Assembly (NCBI GenBank): GCA_900708905.1 | Contig: CAADRB010000020.1 | Location: 194,225-258,224, forward strand | Reading direction: 5' to 3' | DNA: 64,000 nt | Origin: Hymenolepis diminuta | Lineage: Eukaryota; Platyhelminthes; Cestoda; Cyclophyllidea; Hymenolepididae | Shown here: positions 38,501-53,500 of the stretch, piece after piece | Numbering within the stretch: the first letter of the stretch is position 1 | Layout of the letters: each line of letters opens with the position of its first letter | Position numbers and translations under genes: made by a program | Notes under the pieces: model-generated | Seen by the model: only the letters and a program-made list of their open reading frames with translations | The model's database searches: none | Told to the model about the DNA's origin: nothing

Positions 38501-41500
38501 TTTTCCTACCTATTCTTCTGGCTATACCTTCTTTTATCTATCTTCACTATGGCACTTAGATAGAGAGGGAGACAGGGCAGTAGCGAGCAGAGTCTATTTG
38601 AATAGACCAGCAACCACAAAATGGAGAGAGTGCGGATAACGGATATGGGTAGTCGGATGACGTGTGTATTTACAAAGGGAGTATATGTATGCGGTTCAAT
38701 CAGAACTCGATGGGATATTCAAAGTCGTCTGTAAGGTCCTGGCAGGTGATCACAACGTGCACGGCGGGAGAGGGCCACATGTGTGTCCTCGACAGAGGAT
38801 CACGATGAGCATGACACCAGGGCGTCTGGGGTCACATGTGGGGAAGAAGACCGAGAGACAATTTTAATTTGAGAAAAATTCATCTATTGGACTATTACAA
38901 GTTCTTCGTGGTCTTAGCATTTTAACAACTGGTATATAGTATACAGATAGCTTGACAACTTCTTGGAGAATTAATTATTTAGAGATCTATATGGAAATCG
39001 CTTTACAATTACCCCGTACATGTGTAAGAACCTTAACCAAAGTATCCTTAAATATTGTTTTTATTATGGTTTTTTTATTCTTTTAACTCACGTCATAAAT
39101 TAATGTAATCGGACTTCACTTTGAGTGATCTCAGTAAAAATATCCTCGCTAATTTTGATTGACCGTTCTTGACTCTTTGAAGAAATAAATGTACTAAAGC
39201 TCCTAGATTTAACCAAGTAATCAATAAGGTCTGAATCCTGTGGACAGAATTTTTCGCTCAAGAATCTAGATCAAATACATGCATTTGAATTTTGAAACTT
39301 TCTTTAAACTTAAAGCTCTTCTATGCGGTTTTAAGACTAGTAAGTCAGGTTTCTGCCGATGTGTCCTGAGTACCACTGGATATCGCCAGGCTACAGTTGA
39401 CTAAGATCTAGAGAGAAGAATAAAGCGGAAGTGCATGATACCTCATGGATTCAACAAAGACTATGTACATTAATGCATATTCATCTTCTTATTATTGATG
39501 TTAAGGATCAATGAGCAGTTGAAGACTGATAACCGTTTTTTGTTCCAAATAACTGTCAGGTCGCCATGACCGGCGTGTGGCCGACAAGTTGTTAAGGATG
39601 ATGGGTGACTTAGAGACAACTGATTTCGATCTTATCAACAAATTTAAGACATTAAGGCCCTGCCCAGTATTACCCAAACATTCTATTTTTAACTCCTAAC
39701 TTGCCCGGTTTCAAGCTTGTAATTATGTCTATCTATAGCTTTATTTATAATGATNNNNNNNNNNNNNNNNNNNNNNNNNNNNNNNNNNNNNNNNNNNNNN
39801 NNNNNNNNNNNNNNNNNNNNNNNNNNNNNNNNNNNNNNNNNNNNNNNNNNNNNNNNNNNNNNNNNNNNNNNNNNNNNNNNNNNNNNNNNNNNNNNNNNNN
39901 CGACATGTTCAGAATCTATTGATCAGTTATTATTTTTCATCTCGGTAGATTTGTGTTTTTGCCAGGAACAACTAGTTAATATCAAATACGATATTTATAG
40001 CATTATTATTACACCCATGGCAGTGTAAAACCTCTTGTACGCATACTGTAAAGCATATGAATAACAGAAATAAATTCATTAAAGTAAGAAATTGGGAGGG
40101 GCTCAAGAAGTAGATGTTGAAGTCAGTACATCAGGTGTCTTTATTTTGAATGTGTTTACATTGAATTTTGATATTCTCATCTGAAGCGCAGTTACTGGAC
40201 AATGTACTGAGGCCCAAATGTGATTTTCTCACATCCAGATTAATGGATGAGATTACATCCTCAACATTCATAAGTTGTTGCCTGTGCCAGTCAGTTATGC
40301 CATCTGGACTTATTTCTTATTACCTCAAAGCAGGTAGTTGAGAAAAACAGAGATAACTGGGGTTCACTCAAGCTGACCTTCAACGAACAAACAAACAACT
40401 TTTAAATGAGCATGTCAGAAAAAGATAATATTTTCTCTATAAAGGTAAATAATTTTCCAATGTGTTTTCTGCGAAAAACAATGATTTGAATTGAATCTTA
40501 TGAGTTAAACGGTGACATTTTCGGTAGTTCCGGATATGAGATGTCGTTCTCTAAATTAAAATTTTGCCATGGAGAAGGAGGCAAATCAGACTTATCAAAT
40601 TTAAGCACGATTTTAGGAGATTTGAGCAAATTTTGATATTTGCTTGGGTTGGAACCATATAGTGATGCTGCTAATTTTCATATTATTAGAGTCATCTTTT
40701 CCAATGAACATACATTTTTATTTTCATCTGTTCAATCATATTCTAGATGACCACTGTATCCTATATCAGTTTATCGGCTATCTCTCAGTTTGCGGTGATA
40801 AATCCACCAGTGTCTTTCTAGTTCTCATTTGTATACTCTTTAGGTGAGGCTGATGTTCAGCAATGTTAGGATTTGAATGGTTCAATATGCAAGTTCCTCC
40901 GAGCACCGTTTGCCACACGCCTGAAGTTGCCTTAACGAAACTCTGTGTATGCAGATTTAGAGGTACCTATTTTCGGCAGATGACATTCCAATAACATTTA
41001 TTCAACGTATAATCGTCTGGTCACTCGCCCAGATATTTAATTTTCGGCCTTGTATTTGATTGGCGAAATTTTGTAGCTGCTCCTTGAACATTCATTCCTC
41101 TTCAACCTCTAAATGCCCAACTTCGTCCATCAGTCAACGGTAACATCATTCAGCCGTAAAATAAGCAACAGTAGATAAATCATATGGAGGACATATAAAT
41201 TGGTATATTTGATCAATTCATGTATAGGATACGAAGTGCTCCTCTTGGTTTCTTCATTATCCTAGTTTTCACTTTCTCACATGAGGGGTTGATGAAACCC
41301 TTGATTTCTGCCTTCTCCTTCCATCGTAAGCCAATCCCCACTTAGTAGCAGCAGTATGTCATCATTCATTTTCCTCTCGAAATGGGAAACAGTGCTGTCA
41401 AGGACTGCCATGTTTCTCTAGAGTTTGAGAAATCTAAATGCCAGTATTAATTTATAATTCCATTCTAGTAATGTTCATACTTATGATAATGGGACTTTTT

Positions 41501-44500
41501 TCTGATAAGTAGACTCTTACTTAATAATGGATCATTAAAAAGTGTTTGTTTTGGAAGGGAATGCTGTCTTTCGGAGTTCGCGGGTTTGGGAAGCGATAGA
41601 GACCCGACAAAATAGACCTTAAAGCCCAGTGCATTTTTGCTTTATCCCAGGATGTGTCTGGTTGTCCATCATTATTATCAGTATACGCGCACACCGTTCC
41701 TGACGTAGTGACAGTCAACGGGATAAAAAGTGTTGTCAACGTGTTGGTGTTTCTTATTTTCAACATCACTCGTATCCACGTACCTATTCTGATAAGTTAA
41801 ATAAAGCGTATAAGAAGCGTTGTCTAAGTAGGTCTTTATTAAGGCACTTCATATAAGGCAAGTAAATATGAAGGGGTATAAAATCTAATAAGATGTATGA
41901 AAGATGGAAACATGTACCAAGAAGCATAAAGATTATAAATGGTGAAAGTAGGCGGTCATTTACCCCATGTCTGCCTAACTCTACCTCGAGTGATAGTGAC
42001 CGCTGACTATGTAACCTGATCTAGTCAGTGGCCACACTGAGCTTCCAATTATCTTCCCCATTGGTACACTCCGCGCGCAGTCTTATGCTTCACTTTGGTT
42101 CAGCAAGGTTGCGAGCCTACATATAACCAACTTGGAGCTTATGCCTTGAAGTAACTGTACTTTTGTCCTATCTCTCAACCTCTTTCTCTAGCGAGTAAAT
42201 AGGTTATAGGGGCAGAAATTAGACATCAGCATTACAAAAGGAGGAGACCTATAGAATTCGGAGAATTCGATAGTGACTGATTTTTTAGGTTGAACTTGGG
42301 GAAACGTATTTATTTATAAAGATAATATGCATTATACCAGCCGGATTTATGCATGTCTAGCTTTAAAGTTTTATTTTTTGGTGAGGAAATATGGAGATTC
42401 GGACTATAAACCTGGAATTTTCGCTCAGTAAAGAATACTTGCTTGCATTTCTCCCTATTTTCGGGATATTTATAAAGACTATCCGTCCACAACCTTCAAA
42501 ATTGAATATGTATTCTATGAGTATAGAATAGCATATGTCAGGATACAGAATGATATTTTGTAAAATAAGGCTGCGCCACTCTTTTGTATCACTTAAGAAA
42601 TCATTTTGGGCATTTTCTGAATTAAGAAAGTCGCTCAAAATATTTTTTTCAGTTGGGTTCTACTAATTAGCGTGTGCCATAGTATTTTATGTAGATAATC
42701 AGAATTTGTAGGTCGTCCACAGAGAAGACTAGGGATAAACTCCTGGCAAAATGTTGCCGAGCGCGAGTTGTTAACTGTACTTATTTTGAGAAGGTTATTA
42801 TAAATAATTTAATTTGTCATTTAAAGACAATATGAGATGCAAATTGTAACCAGATAAATATCTTAAACAATCCCATCATTTGTTGAATTCTTTATTTTAT
42901 CAGAGAACATTTCCATTATTTCAAGCTCTCTGGGATATTATTTAGAAAGTTATCCCATTTCCTATTTTGGGATTCATATTGACTTAAGGTCTCTACTTGA
43001 ATACCTAATTGAGCGTTTGCAGCTTTTAATAAAAGGTGAAGAAATTGTACTTGATAATACAAATTTTAATTTTATGGTACTGTCTACTTTTCTTGAAAGA
43101 AGGCAAACAATGAATCCATTTATAGATTTGGACCCAGAAACTATGCTGCCCAGCCCATTTCGCCTACTCATTTTCTGATCATATCAGTAGTCTACTTCTA
43201 GCCTTTAGATCTATTCTAAGTTTCCTAAGAAGATTTATCATACATTTACATTTACATCTCCATTTCCATAATATCGCAATCTATTAAAACCTGCAATATA
43301 GGCTGTATCGCCGTTACAATAAGTATTGCTATCTCCACAAAATTGCTAGGTGTCCAATGAGGTGACATTATAGCTATAGTTATTTAGACATCCTACTTAA
43401 TTCTGCTTCCTAATAGTCTAACAGTACTAATCTTCTTGTTTATTTTTAGATCAATTATTGTGACTCTGCCAGTGAACTCTTCAATCTGCTCTTTCACAAT
43501 GGGGTGGGCACTCTGAATACGGAGTTCTACTTGGCCTGGACCGAACACCTTAAGCAACTGCCTGAGAGGCCATCAGATACTCGGGCAAAGCTATGGGCTC
43601 GTATAGCCTCCATTTTTGCTCATGGTCTGCGAGCTGGTGCTAAACCACATTATCTCCTGGAGGACAGGGCTGAGTGAGTTGGGAATTGCTGCTTAATCTT
43701 CCAGTAATATGGTTGGTACAGCAAAGTTTTGTAAGCAAATCACTACCCGGTTATTGTTTGACTATTTTCTAATCTGCTGAGTTTTATTCTTCCCTTCTGT
43801 TGGATATTGCCTTGAATGTCGATTTTCCTGGATGGTTTTTGCTTTTGGACTTTAATAACCATAATGCTGATTGATCTTTCACTTTCTGTGTTTTTAACAG
43901 TAGCACTTTGAAGTTGTTAAAAGATAGTATTGTGCTACATTTACTGAAGAAAGGGAAACGAATTAGACCGTGTTTGTTTATAATCGACGAATTACATACA
44001 GAATCGTAGAGGTAAAATATTTTGGCTATATGGGTTATGAGATCTGCTCTACGAAATGACGGCAAATTTACCTGACATCTGTTTGTAGTAGACAGATCTG
44101 GCCAAGTAAGAAGGAAACAGGCTGAGGTCTGGTATCTCTAAGACAATGTATTGGTCTCACAGTGGCCATTTGTAGAAGTCAAATGCACCCCCTCTCAATG
44201 ACTATTTAAAGGTCTAATCATCGCCGCATTGATGATGGCAGCTTTATTCATTCGTCTCGTTTAAATTAATTGTCGAGATGTAAAGTGCTGAATGCACCCT
44301 CATATTTCAGTCTTTTATGATTATAAAAAAACAACAATCACCTGGATAAGGAATTTTCTGGTAAATCCGTTTTCATAAAGCCTCTCTAAACGTATAGGTT
44401 AGATTACGTATTTTCAATATTTACCTGAGCCGGTTACTTAAATTACATAAGTAGTTGGCATATTGTATGTTTCCTTCCGCATTTTCGAGCATTGCTAACT

Positions 44501-47500
44501 CCGAATGGTGACACTTCTTTTTCAAACCTTAATTTTAACCATTTTTCGTTTACTTTAAGTCAGTATTTTCTTTCGGACCTGTTGGACTCTCATTTAAGTT
44601 TTATTTCAGTAAACAAAAATACTGGTAATACCCAATGTGCTATTGAGTATGCTCAATTTATTTATTTTTTTGGCCAATGATCAATTGTAAATAAGCCTTT
44701 AGCTATTGGATGTTGTAAAACTGGTGACTTTTTTTCTTGTCAATGTAAAATTTTTTATCGTCACCTATTCAAGGTACATCGTATTGATTATAGGCTTACA
44801 CCGTTTCTTAAGCAAAGCATCAGCCTTCACATATAAACTATGTGAATGAGCGTTATCATTTTGCTCACCTTTTTTTTCTTAATTCCCACCACGAGTGCTT
44901 ATAGAGCTAATAAAGTTTGTAATTGAGTAAATTTTTCAAAGAATCCTATTGTGCAGCATGCTAATATATTCCATGCTTTGTTGTTAAACCATATGACAAC
45001 TAATTTAAAGAATGCAGCCCTTGATTGCCAATTTTTTGAATTGAAGTTGGACTGGGCTTGAGAGACAATCAAGAAATCAAAAAAGACAGAGATAATGTTT
45101 CAGCTTATCCTCTACAAGTTTGCCTCAGTTTGGATTAACGATGTGGTTATTCCAACTGCTGTAACAAATCAAGCATGATCCTTATTTCATTTACTTCGAA
45201 ATCAATCCAGCTAGCCGTCGAAGGTATTCATATAAGTTTGTAAGTTGTATTGTCTATGTTTAGGGTTTTCGAATAATTTTAGCGTTAATGTGTTGTAATG
45301 GTGGCCCATTAACTGAGTTCAGATAATCATTTTGTGAACCCAAGAGGTCATTTTTCTGATCCCTTGTGGCAATAAAAGGACATGAGATTTATCCTGAATT
45401 CGATTTACCAATTATCTTTGAAGTTGGCCGGCTATCACCAGAGCAATGGTAGCTGCTATACATTGTTTAGTCTTTAGGTTAAATGCCTAACCAGAAACAA
45501 TGGCTAAAATTGCTTCATAGACCAAAAACTTCTTGTTTATAGTTAACAAAGGAATTCTTAGACATCCGCGGTCACATCTCTAGTCTGGATGTGTCAGACA
45601 TACAGAAACACACTTATTGGAGACATTTTCCACCATGACCGGCCAAATGACCATTAATTCTCATTCATAGCTGCACCGAACGTTTGAGTTTTCGCTTTTC
45701 TTATCTTCACTTAGTTGAAATATAGACAGTACAAGCTAGACCATTAAATTATGCATTGATTATTTAGTAGCCGATTGGTTGAGTTTTCGAAGGACATCTA
45801 TTTGAAGTGGCCTTATTGACCTTCATCTTGGCTCATTTTGAGGTTCTATCTCCTCAGCTTGTGTGTACACCTGAACCACTAATAAGCTACCCAATTAAAT
45901 GACCCAAAAACACGTTCTTTCTTGTTTGTTTCATTTGAATATGTACGTTCCAACGACCTTTTACTTATGTCCAAGCGACCATGGGATCACAAACCGCTTT
46001 GAATGTTTGATATTTGGTCTTTGTAATAGAAGTCAGCAGTAGACTTCACTCAATAAATTCCACACACGGAACTGGTTTTTATCCCCAGTGACGTTCTTTC
46101 TAGCCGTCCTTCCAGAACCTAGTTATATTGCAGAAGTGACCGGAAATTATGAATCCGTCAAATTCATCCTTTATTCGCAAAGAATGACGCTTATGCTAAA
46201 TTCATGAATGGGAATAAATGCCAGGACATGGCTGGGAATACACAGACAAATAACTTTTAAAAGGATTGGTGATAATAGCCATTATTTTTCATGATTTCAT
46301 CAATTTCTGGGAGTCAGTTGCAGACTAGGGGAACTACACACCCCCGAATTAGCTAGGCTACGCTTTTCTGTGTTCAGTTGCAGCTATTATTGTGCAGAAG
46401 GGTGAATGTTCACAGGGTCATCAGTTCCTGTCCGGTTCCTGGGGTAACAAGAACCGAATCGTCATCAAATTATAGGAACTGCTGAACCAGAACCAAACCG
46501 TAGAAGCTAAGACTAGCGCTAGCAACTGACAACACTTCCAAAAAGTAAAGTACAAAGAGTTGCGTAGGCCAAAGTGTATTGAATAAACCACAATGAGAAT
46601 TCGAGAGAGTAGGAGAAAAGGCGATGAGGGAAACGTACGAACTGATGGCTGACAAACATGTGTCTGCGTGTGTATGGGAGTGGAAATACAAAGGAAGTTT
46701 GTGAGTCGCTTGGGTAAGGATGTGGGTGAGGTATGAGTGCAGTGTACTTTTAAATAAAACGGGATAGTTGCAGAAAAATATGAATTGATAAACTCGTCAA
46801 GACATGACAGATAGGGGTTTGAGTCATAGGAACATAAGGGCGAAAACTCAAAGTTGTTTCATAAAAAAATGTGAATAAAGAGTAATTTTGGAAAATGCAT
46901 GAGTCATCCTTCGGTTTTATTATAATATCACAAAATTTTTTTGATTAACTGTGAATTTTATATCCCTAAAGATGCTTGAAATGATAACAATTTATTAATA
47001 TCTATACTGATTCCTGCTGAGTCTCTTGGTTAGTCTTAATACATATATTTATTTTACGTTTGAAATCAACCTAGACATAAATAGGCTTTTAATTGGGTCG
47101 TCTTAAATTGTTTTCACAGAACCTTACTAAAAGCTTAGTGATCATCACGAGGTTTCAAAAAGGTAGATACGCCACCAGTGCCCATGTCCTTAACACATCT
47201 TTTAGTAAATTCGTTTGAAGGAAGTAAACAGAATCCTAATGCCCTCGTGTATTCTGCCGACCAATGAGATGCATACTGTCTTTGCATTTGTCTGAAGGTC
47301 AGCCTCTAGGTCGGACGTGATCGATTAGACACAGGTCCTAGAAAATAACTATCCGAAGGCAATTTCGACAATATCCGTGAAAAACAAGACTTTTATCGGC
47401 CCTAGTTTGGAGGTTATGCACTTTCGGTTAAGAATTTTGAGGAATCTATTAGTAATTTTACGCCTTTAAGGCTTTAGTTTGCCTATATAAATTAGAACCC

Positions 47501-50500
47501 AATTATTTCCAGAATTATCTTGGGAAATGGTAGAATAACTGACTTGTTTTATCATGGAAAAACTATTATGGCCATGATTTAACAGAAAGAAGAGAAAAAA
47601 GCGAATGATAGTTTGTGGTATTGTCTATATTACAATAACCCGCATTAAGGCAAACATTTTTGTAACACTAGGAAAGCAGCTGAAATCGGTTAACATTAAA
47701 TCTAATAAACACTAAAGGTGGGGAACCGAAAAGACGATGAGAGTAAGGCTAGGGGATCAAAGGGTAATTTATTTTTTGGGTTGGTGTTGCACGGTACTTA
47801 CGTTTACAATATTAAATTTCATGGTTCGTCGCCCGTATTACTGAGCGGTTATTTAATTATGATGGTCGATCTTGTCACTTCAATTCATCTTTTCTTCTTC
47901 CAAAGGTTGAGAAGGCAAGATATTAAACACCTTACATGATCTTAGGTGATAAAATTCTTTACAATATATTAATTTGATTTTGTCGTGATTTGTTCGCCTA
48001 CTCATGAATAATTTATTCCTTTTGCTCGAATTTATGAAAAATGCCATCTGTCTCACGTTGCTCGACTGCCAGTTTTTATTGTCGATTAATTATTTGCGTA
48101 ACATTGCTTGAAGGCATTGATTTCCATCTTGAGTATATTTTTCACAGTCCAAGAAAGTTAAGATTTTGTTTCTTTTTGAGATTCGTCCTTGGAATAATGA
48201 GATTTTTGTTAAGTAAGACTTTGATACTGCTAGGAGATCCAGTTCTGTTGTTCTGACATATCTGCAACTAGATATCACTGGACTGCAGCAGACTCAGACA
48301 TGAGAGATGCTGGATTAAGACAGAATGCAGTTAACTTAAGATGTTAATCATTACTATAGGGGAATACAAGTTGTCTACATGTTGTTGATGTTGAGAGATC
48401 AAAACACCGCCGAAGTGATAGTAGTTTTAGCCCCAAATAACTGCCAAACTATTAGGACCGATGTGAGCCCGCATATCGGTTAGGAAAATGGGCGACCTAG
48501 AGACAAACTGTGGCAATCGATTATTCCCAGACAAAACATAAGCATCTCAGCTACACACTTTGTTTTGTCGGACTCCTATCAGAGATAAATTGAGGAAAAA
48601 ATTCGAAGTAGAGAGGAAATATACGCTTATGCACTAGGTCTTTTGGTAATGATATGAGTTGTAAGAACATTTTTTATGGTACAGAATGTTTGTCACAATA
48701 AATACCTCGCATTTAATCGAGCTTAAAATTATCGGTTTGCCCATATGAATAGTCTACTTACACTAAAATGCATACGAGTTAAAAAGGCATATATAAATAC
48801 CTCAATTAACCTTGTGTCTTGCACATGCTCGCTTATGTAAATGTCTAACCCTACCTTTGATACACTTGTGTGTCTTTATTTGAAAGATACTTTAAACGAT
48901 GCAGTTGAACTAACTAAATTTCTTTTCCCATTCTTTCAAGATGTTTCGTGGCCTCCGTTAAGCGTTCAGAGCGCTTGGCTGAAGAGAAGCGTGGCTTTGA
49001 GAAGCTCATCTCTGATCAACAACGCAAGGGGAGAGCAGAAGAAGAACGCCAAACTCTCAGCGAATTGAGAACCGTTGAAGGTGGAAATGGAGGTCCAATT
49101 GTGCCGAAGGTTCGAACTGGTGCTGCAATCAACCGTAAGTATCTGGTCCACTTATTTATTTACCAGATTCTTGTCTTATGAGATCAGATACGGGTACATT
49201 TTAGCAATGAATAATATGAAATGATTGAATCGCAATATTTGACTGAATATTAGCGCTTTAATGAAAATACAAAGAACTCGTGTTTGCGGTATGTGTATGA
49301 CCATATCTGCTTGTAGGCAGTTCTAATCTGCACCTGATAAGAAGAAGACTGACAAATACCCAATATGCTGATATCACGAGTTGAGTTAAGGGTGTCGTCG
49401 TGGTTGTTGGTTTTTTCCAGACATTCATCCCCATATATATATACATATACATAAACCTCGTTCTTGTAAGTAAATACTAAAATGGTAAGATTCTCTCTTC
49501 AAACACTTCAAGAAATCTCACAACCCGAGTCAGGACGATTTAGTGGCTATAGGTGATGTCAAGTCCATCTCACTGTTTACACAACGTACACTAAATTATT
49601 TCGAATACTTACAAGGGTATCTTGTTGTTATCTCAATCTAATTTGATCTGGCACCAGCTATTTCTCTTTACTTTCCCCCACTTCCATCAGAATTCTATTG
49701 CTAGTCTTCTTCTGAAAGGGACTGTATCTGATCTTTCATTACCTCTGTTCCTTGTTGCAAAGGAAATCTCTCTGTAGTGATACTCATAACTCGTCCTTTT
49801 TATTTTTCTTAATGGAATTATCCGTAGCATATTATCTGTAGCTAAAATCTTTAACTTACCTCAAGATTTCATCTAAATTTTTAGCTGAACGACAGGGTTT
49901 ACGTAGTCTAAGACCATATCTTCAGGATGTTCCCGCCCAACAAAAGCCTCGACCGGGCCTTCAAATCTTGCACGATCCCGCAGCACTAAGTGACCTGCCC
50001 GATCTCGCAAGCGTCCAACCAATCAGTGGCAGCGCAATAGCCCTTGGCAAAACTCTCTCACGCCTTGCTGAGCCAGTAGCTTCATGGAATGTCGAGAATG
50101 TCAAGGCACCGAGCGTTAGGGTAAATTTTGACTGATTGTCCTGAAATGAGTTTCCCTTTTTATTTGGTCTCGTGTGTCTCAGGGGTGGTGCTTATATTAA
50201 CTGTTTGACAGTGCTATTTTCTGCCGCCTCGCTAAGTCGCATCTCACCTCTCATAAACTTGATGTTTACTTGTTACATGTTTATTGGAAAGTAAAAAGGT
50301 CGTGGTTTTGATTTTGAACTAGCTAGAGGAATCATAATAACCAGTGACCGGGATTCGCAAGTCAGTGTTTCGCTGTTGCAGATGGGTGTAAAGATCGTGT
50401 CAAATTAAGATTGATAGGACATAGGATAGCTCAAGATCACGCAATCTATGCTTTGGCTAGAGGTGAAAATTCTCGCAGACTGTCACCCATCATCTTTATC

Positions 50501-53500
50501 AATATGTGAGCTTAATCGCTCCTGACATTTGTCATCAATCCAGCAGTGAATTGACCTTCGAATATAAATCACATGAAGACCTCTTGTATTCATATAAATG
50601 TATATTCATATAAGGTATCTTGGTGTGACCAGACAACAGTTTTCTCTCCGAAACTGAGCAAACTGTATCCTAGCAATATCCAGATCATAGTAGCAGAAAC
50701 CATTGCAGCTGTAGTGGTTGGACTGTACAAAAGAAATCTTCTTTGGATCCCAGTTGTCCAAAAAAGATTGATGCGTTTTATCAAGCATACATATTTACCC
50801 TATTTCTGCATAAGTTTCAGATATTTTTGAATACAACACCTAGTTTTCTGAATTACGAGTATCGTACTGTGATATACAATGTAAAGTTATCAGAAAATAA
50901 TGAAGTTCAGCAATTAGTTATTCGACTACAAAAATGTTAACGGATCATTATAGGAGTGCTTGTCCAGATGTATTGTAAAGATCGCCAAAAACCGTCAAGT
51001 AAAACTCAAAGCTACTGGTTCTATTATAAAGTTTTGAATGTCTTAAGAAACTCAGGCAAACGGCAAAGTATAATTCGAATTTCAAATAATTTCTCATTTT
51101 ATTTTTGTTCTTCTTAAGTTCCTTTTTTATAAAACAGGTAATTAATGATTAACTTATTTGACTTCGAAAATAGAGGGCAATTTTAAATCACTTTTTAGAG
51201 TGAAACAAACGACATATTTTCTTTGAAAGTTGATGAGAGTGATTGCTGCAATGAAGCGGTGATCAGTAAGCACACTATCATGCGTACTGCAGGCACTCGA
51301 AAATACTTACATTATTTCAAATTTAACTAAATCGGCTCTTCACCTCGCCAGCATGCAGAAAACTCATCGATTTGGTGAATTTAGATGAGGTGTAAATTCT
51401 CATTTAAGACCTGCGCACTTTACAGGCAAATACAGATATTTTAAAACGTTTTAGCGCTAAATGTCATGGAAAATAACCCTTGATACAAGTAGACGTAACA
51501 ACATTTTATTTAAATATGTATTTTCAAAAGCAATTCTTACGTTAACTCAAATCTAAAAATGCTTGCATATCTAAGTGCGTATGCCCCCAACTTATGGAAT
51601 ATTGTAGTTTTAACTCAAGCCCGTTAATGACCGTACAAATAAGCTCAGTTGTATTAAATTTCTCTACGTATTTTACTTAAATGAGACTCATGCTTTCGAA
51701 AAATAAGGAAGAATGAATTCTATTTATTGAAATTCTGAATATACACATTGGCTGACAGAAAGGAGGGTGTTGCGGTAGAAGCTGTTGTCCATCAAAGGAG
51801 TGAATACTCACAGGGTCGCTAGTTTGCTGTGGTAACAGCGGTTAGGATATATTAGAGTGGGGCGAAACTGAAAGAGATTGGAACAGAGAGGAAGACTGAG
51901 GGAGGGAAATGAGAGACAGCCGTGTTAGCAGATAATTGACAAGCGTATGTCTGCCTGAGTGTGTGTCTGTAAAAGAGGCTTTATATAGTCTCATTGAGAG
52001 GGAATAGCATAAACCAGGTGAAATGGTTCCGGACATCGCTGACCGGAGAAACTAAACCCTATCAACGCTCACTCAGGCATCAATTAATTAAATTTTTTCG
52101 GTAATTGAAACAAACCACGTGAGCACACACGATGGTTCTCTGTGAGGAATTTGAGGTTCCCACAGAATTAACCACTTCAAGTATCACAGCAAGTTTGGTA
52201 ACAATCTTGAGGTCGCAGCGGGGTCACGCCTTAAGCGCCACTGCGAGGTCGAGATAATTAGATTCCAGAAGTTAGTGATGACGTAGATAAAAATTTTGGA
52301 AGCGCACGGGGATTTTAATCAAAGTAGGGTAGAAATGGGATCAATCTTTTTTATTTCAACTTTCCTTATTCTTGTAAAAATAACGATGTTTCGGAATCGT
52401 AAATACGTTTTTTTTGCGGTATGTATGTTTAGCTAATGACTAAGAGATCTCGATTAACATATAGAGTGGAAATTTGTTTAACTAATTCTGGAGTAAGTAG
52501 ATTGATAACTCCAACAGACATCTGAAAATGCCAATTTATCTGCTCCTATCCAAGCCGAATAGCGTACAAGAGAAAATCCTTCATTTTAGACCTTAAAATA
52601 ATACTACACTTGTCTGATTGGTGTGATATATATTATTACATAGATGGATTCCAAAAGACATTGGACGATGACTTCTTGTTCGTTAAAAAGAGTCGAGGGA
52701 AGAGCTGTAGAATTCGAGAATATCGATTAGAGGGACTCCAGGGTGTCTGTTCTCTTTCCAAGGTGAGTGCTTGAAACAACTTTCATTCAGTGTTCTCTGC
52801 GATTAGTCAATAGAAATGAAGAAAATGTTTAGAAGTTCTAATGTTTGAGTATGTGAGTAGGCATCGATTAAATAAATAAATACTCTGATAACTTAGAAGC
52901 AAATTGTGAGAGCAGAAACGTAATAATGTAAAAAATAGTAAATATTTCTTCCTAAAAAATTAATTTTTATTCTATTTTTTCTTCTTATTATTATTGAAAA
53001 TAATGCTTACCTCTTAAATTTTTATGTGATCTAATACGAATTACGTTATACTGTACACTGTTGCTAATATTAACAAGATTTAGTGTTTTACCTTCTCCTC
53101 TGGCTGGGATTTCGACTTGTAGATCGTAAAACAAGCTAAGTAATCATCATCTTAAAAAAAATAAATTTTAAATTTTATATTCGTTTATTTTAAATGTTCA
53201 GTTGGATCGTAAAACTGCCATGGCATCTACTTCGACTTCAACGTCTAGAGCATCTGCTGCGGGCCCTCCAGAACAACCGCATCCAAGGCTCACAATTTTC
53301 AAAGATGCACCGGAGGAAACCGAAAAGTGAGTCTTCTGCTTCATTTCGTCATAGTCCTACTCCACCTTTTGATTCTATAATTAGTCCTCAACAGATGTTT
53401 ATAGACTTTGCCTGAATTGCGTTTATTTAAGATTTGAGTCAATAAGCTTGAGTAAATCATAAGGAGTTGCTCAGACTCTAGCTGTATTCTGTCATCTTTG

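Larger units (their letters stand above)
36457..43449. other. 7.0-kb intron of the Mad3-like gene
   Basis: Contains a SINE-like repeat (37022-37270), a family E copy (37600-37880), a weak family B fragment (38560-38700), a family A copy (39345-39665) and an assembly gap. From about 40030 to 43449 I see no gene, transposon protein or RNA gene. Confidence 0.6.
43674..48940. other. 5.3-kb intron of the Mad3-like gene
   Basis: Contains a family B repeat at 46390-46920 and a family A copy at 48255-48575. From 43674 to 46389 nothing beyond AT-rich sequence was recognised. Confidence 0.6.
50121..53201. other. 3.1-kb intron of the Mad3-like gene
   Basis: Holds a minus-strand family A fragment (about 50440-50545) and a weak family B copy (51740-52040). 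No gene is recognised in the rest. Confidence 0.55.

Noticed and set aside
41521..41769. 82-residue minus-strand open frame
   Set aside because: No conserved domain; looks like chance coding in a GC-richer patch of the 7-kb intron.
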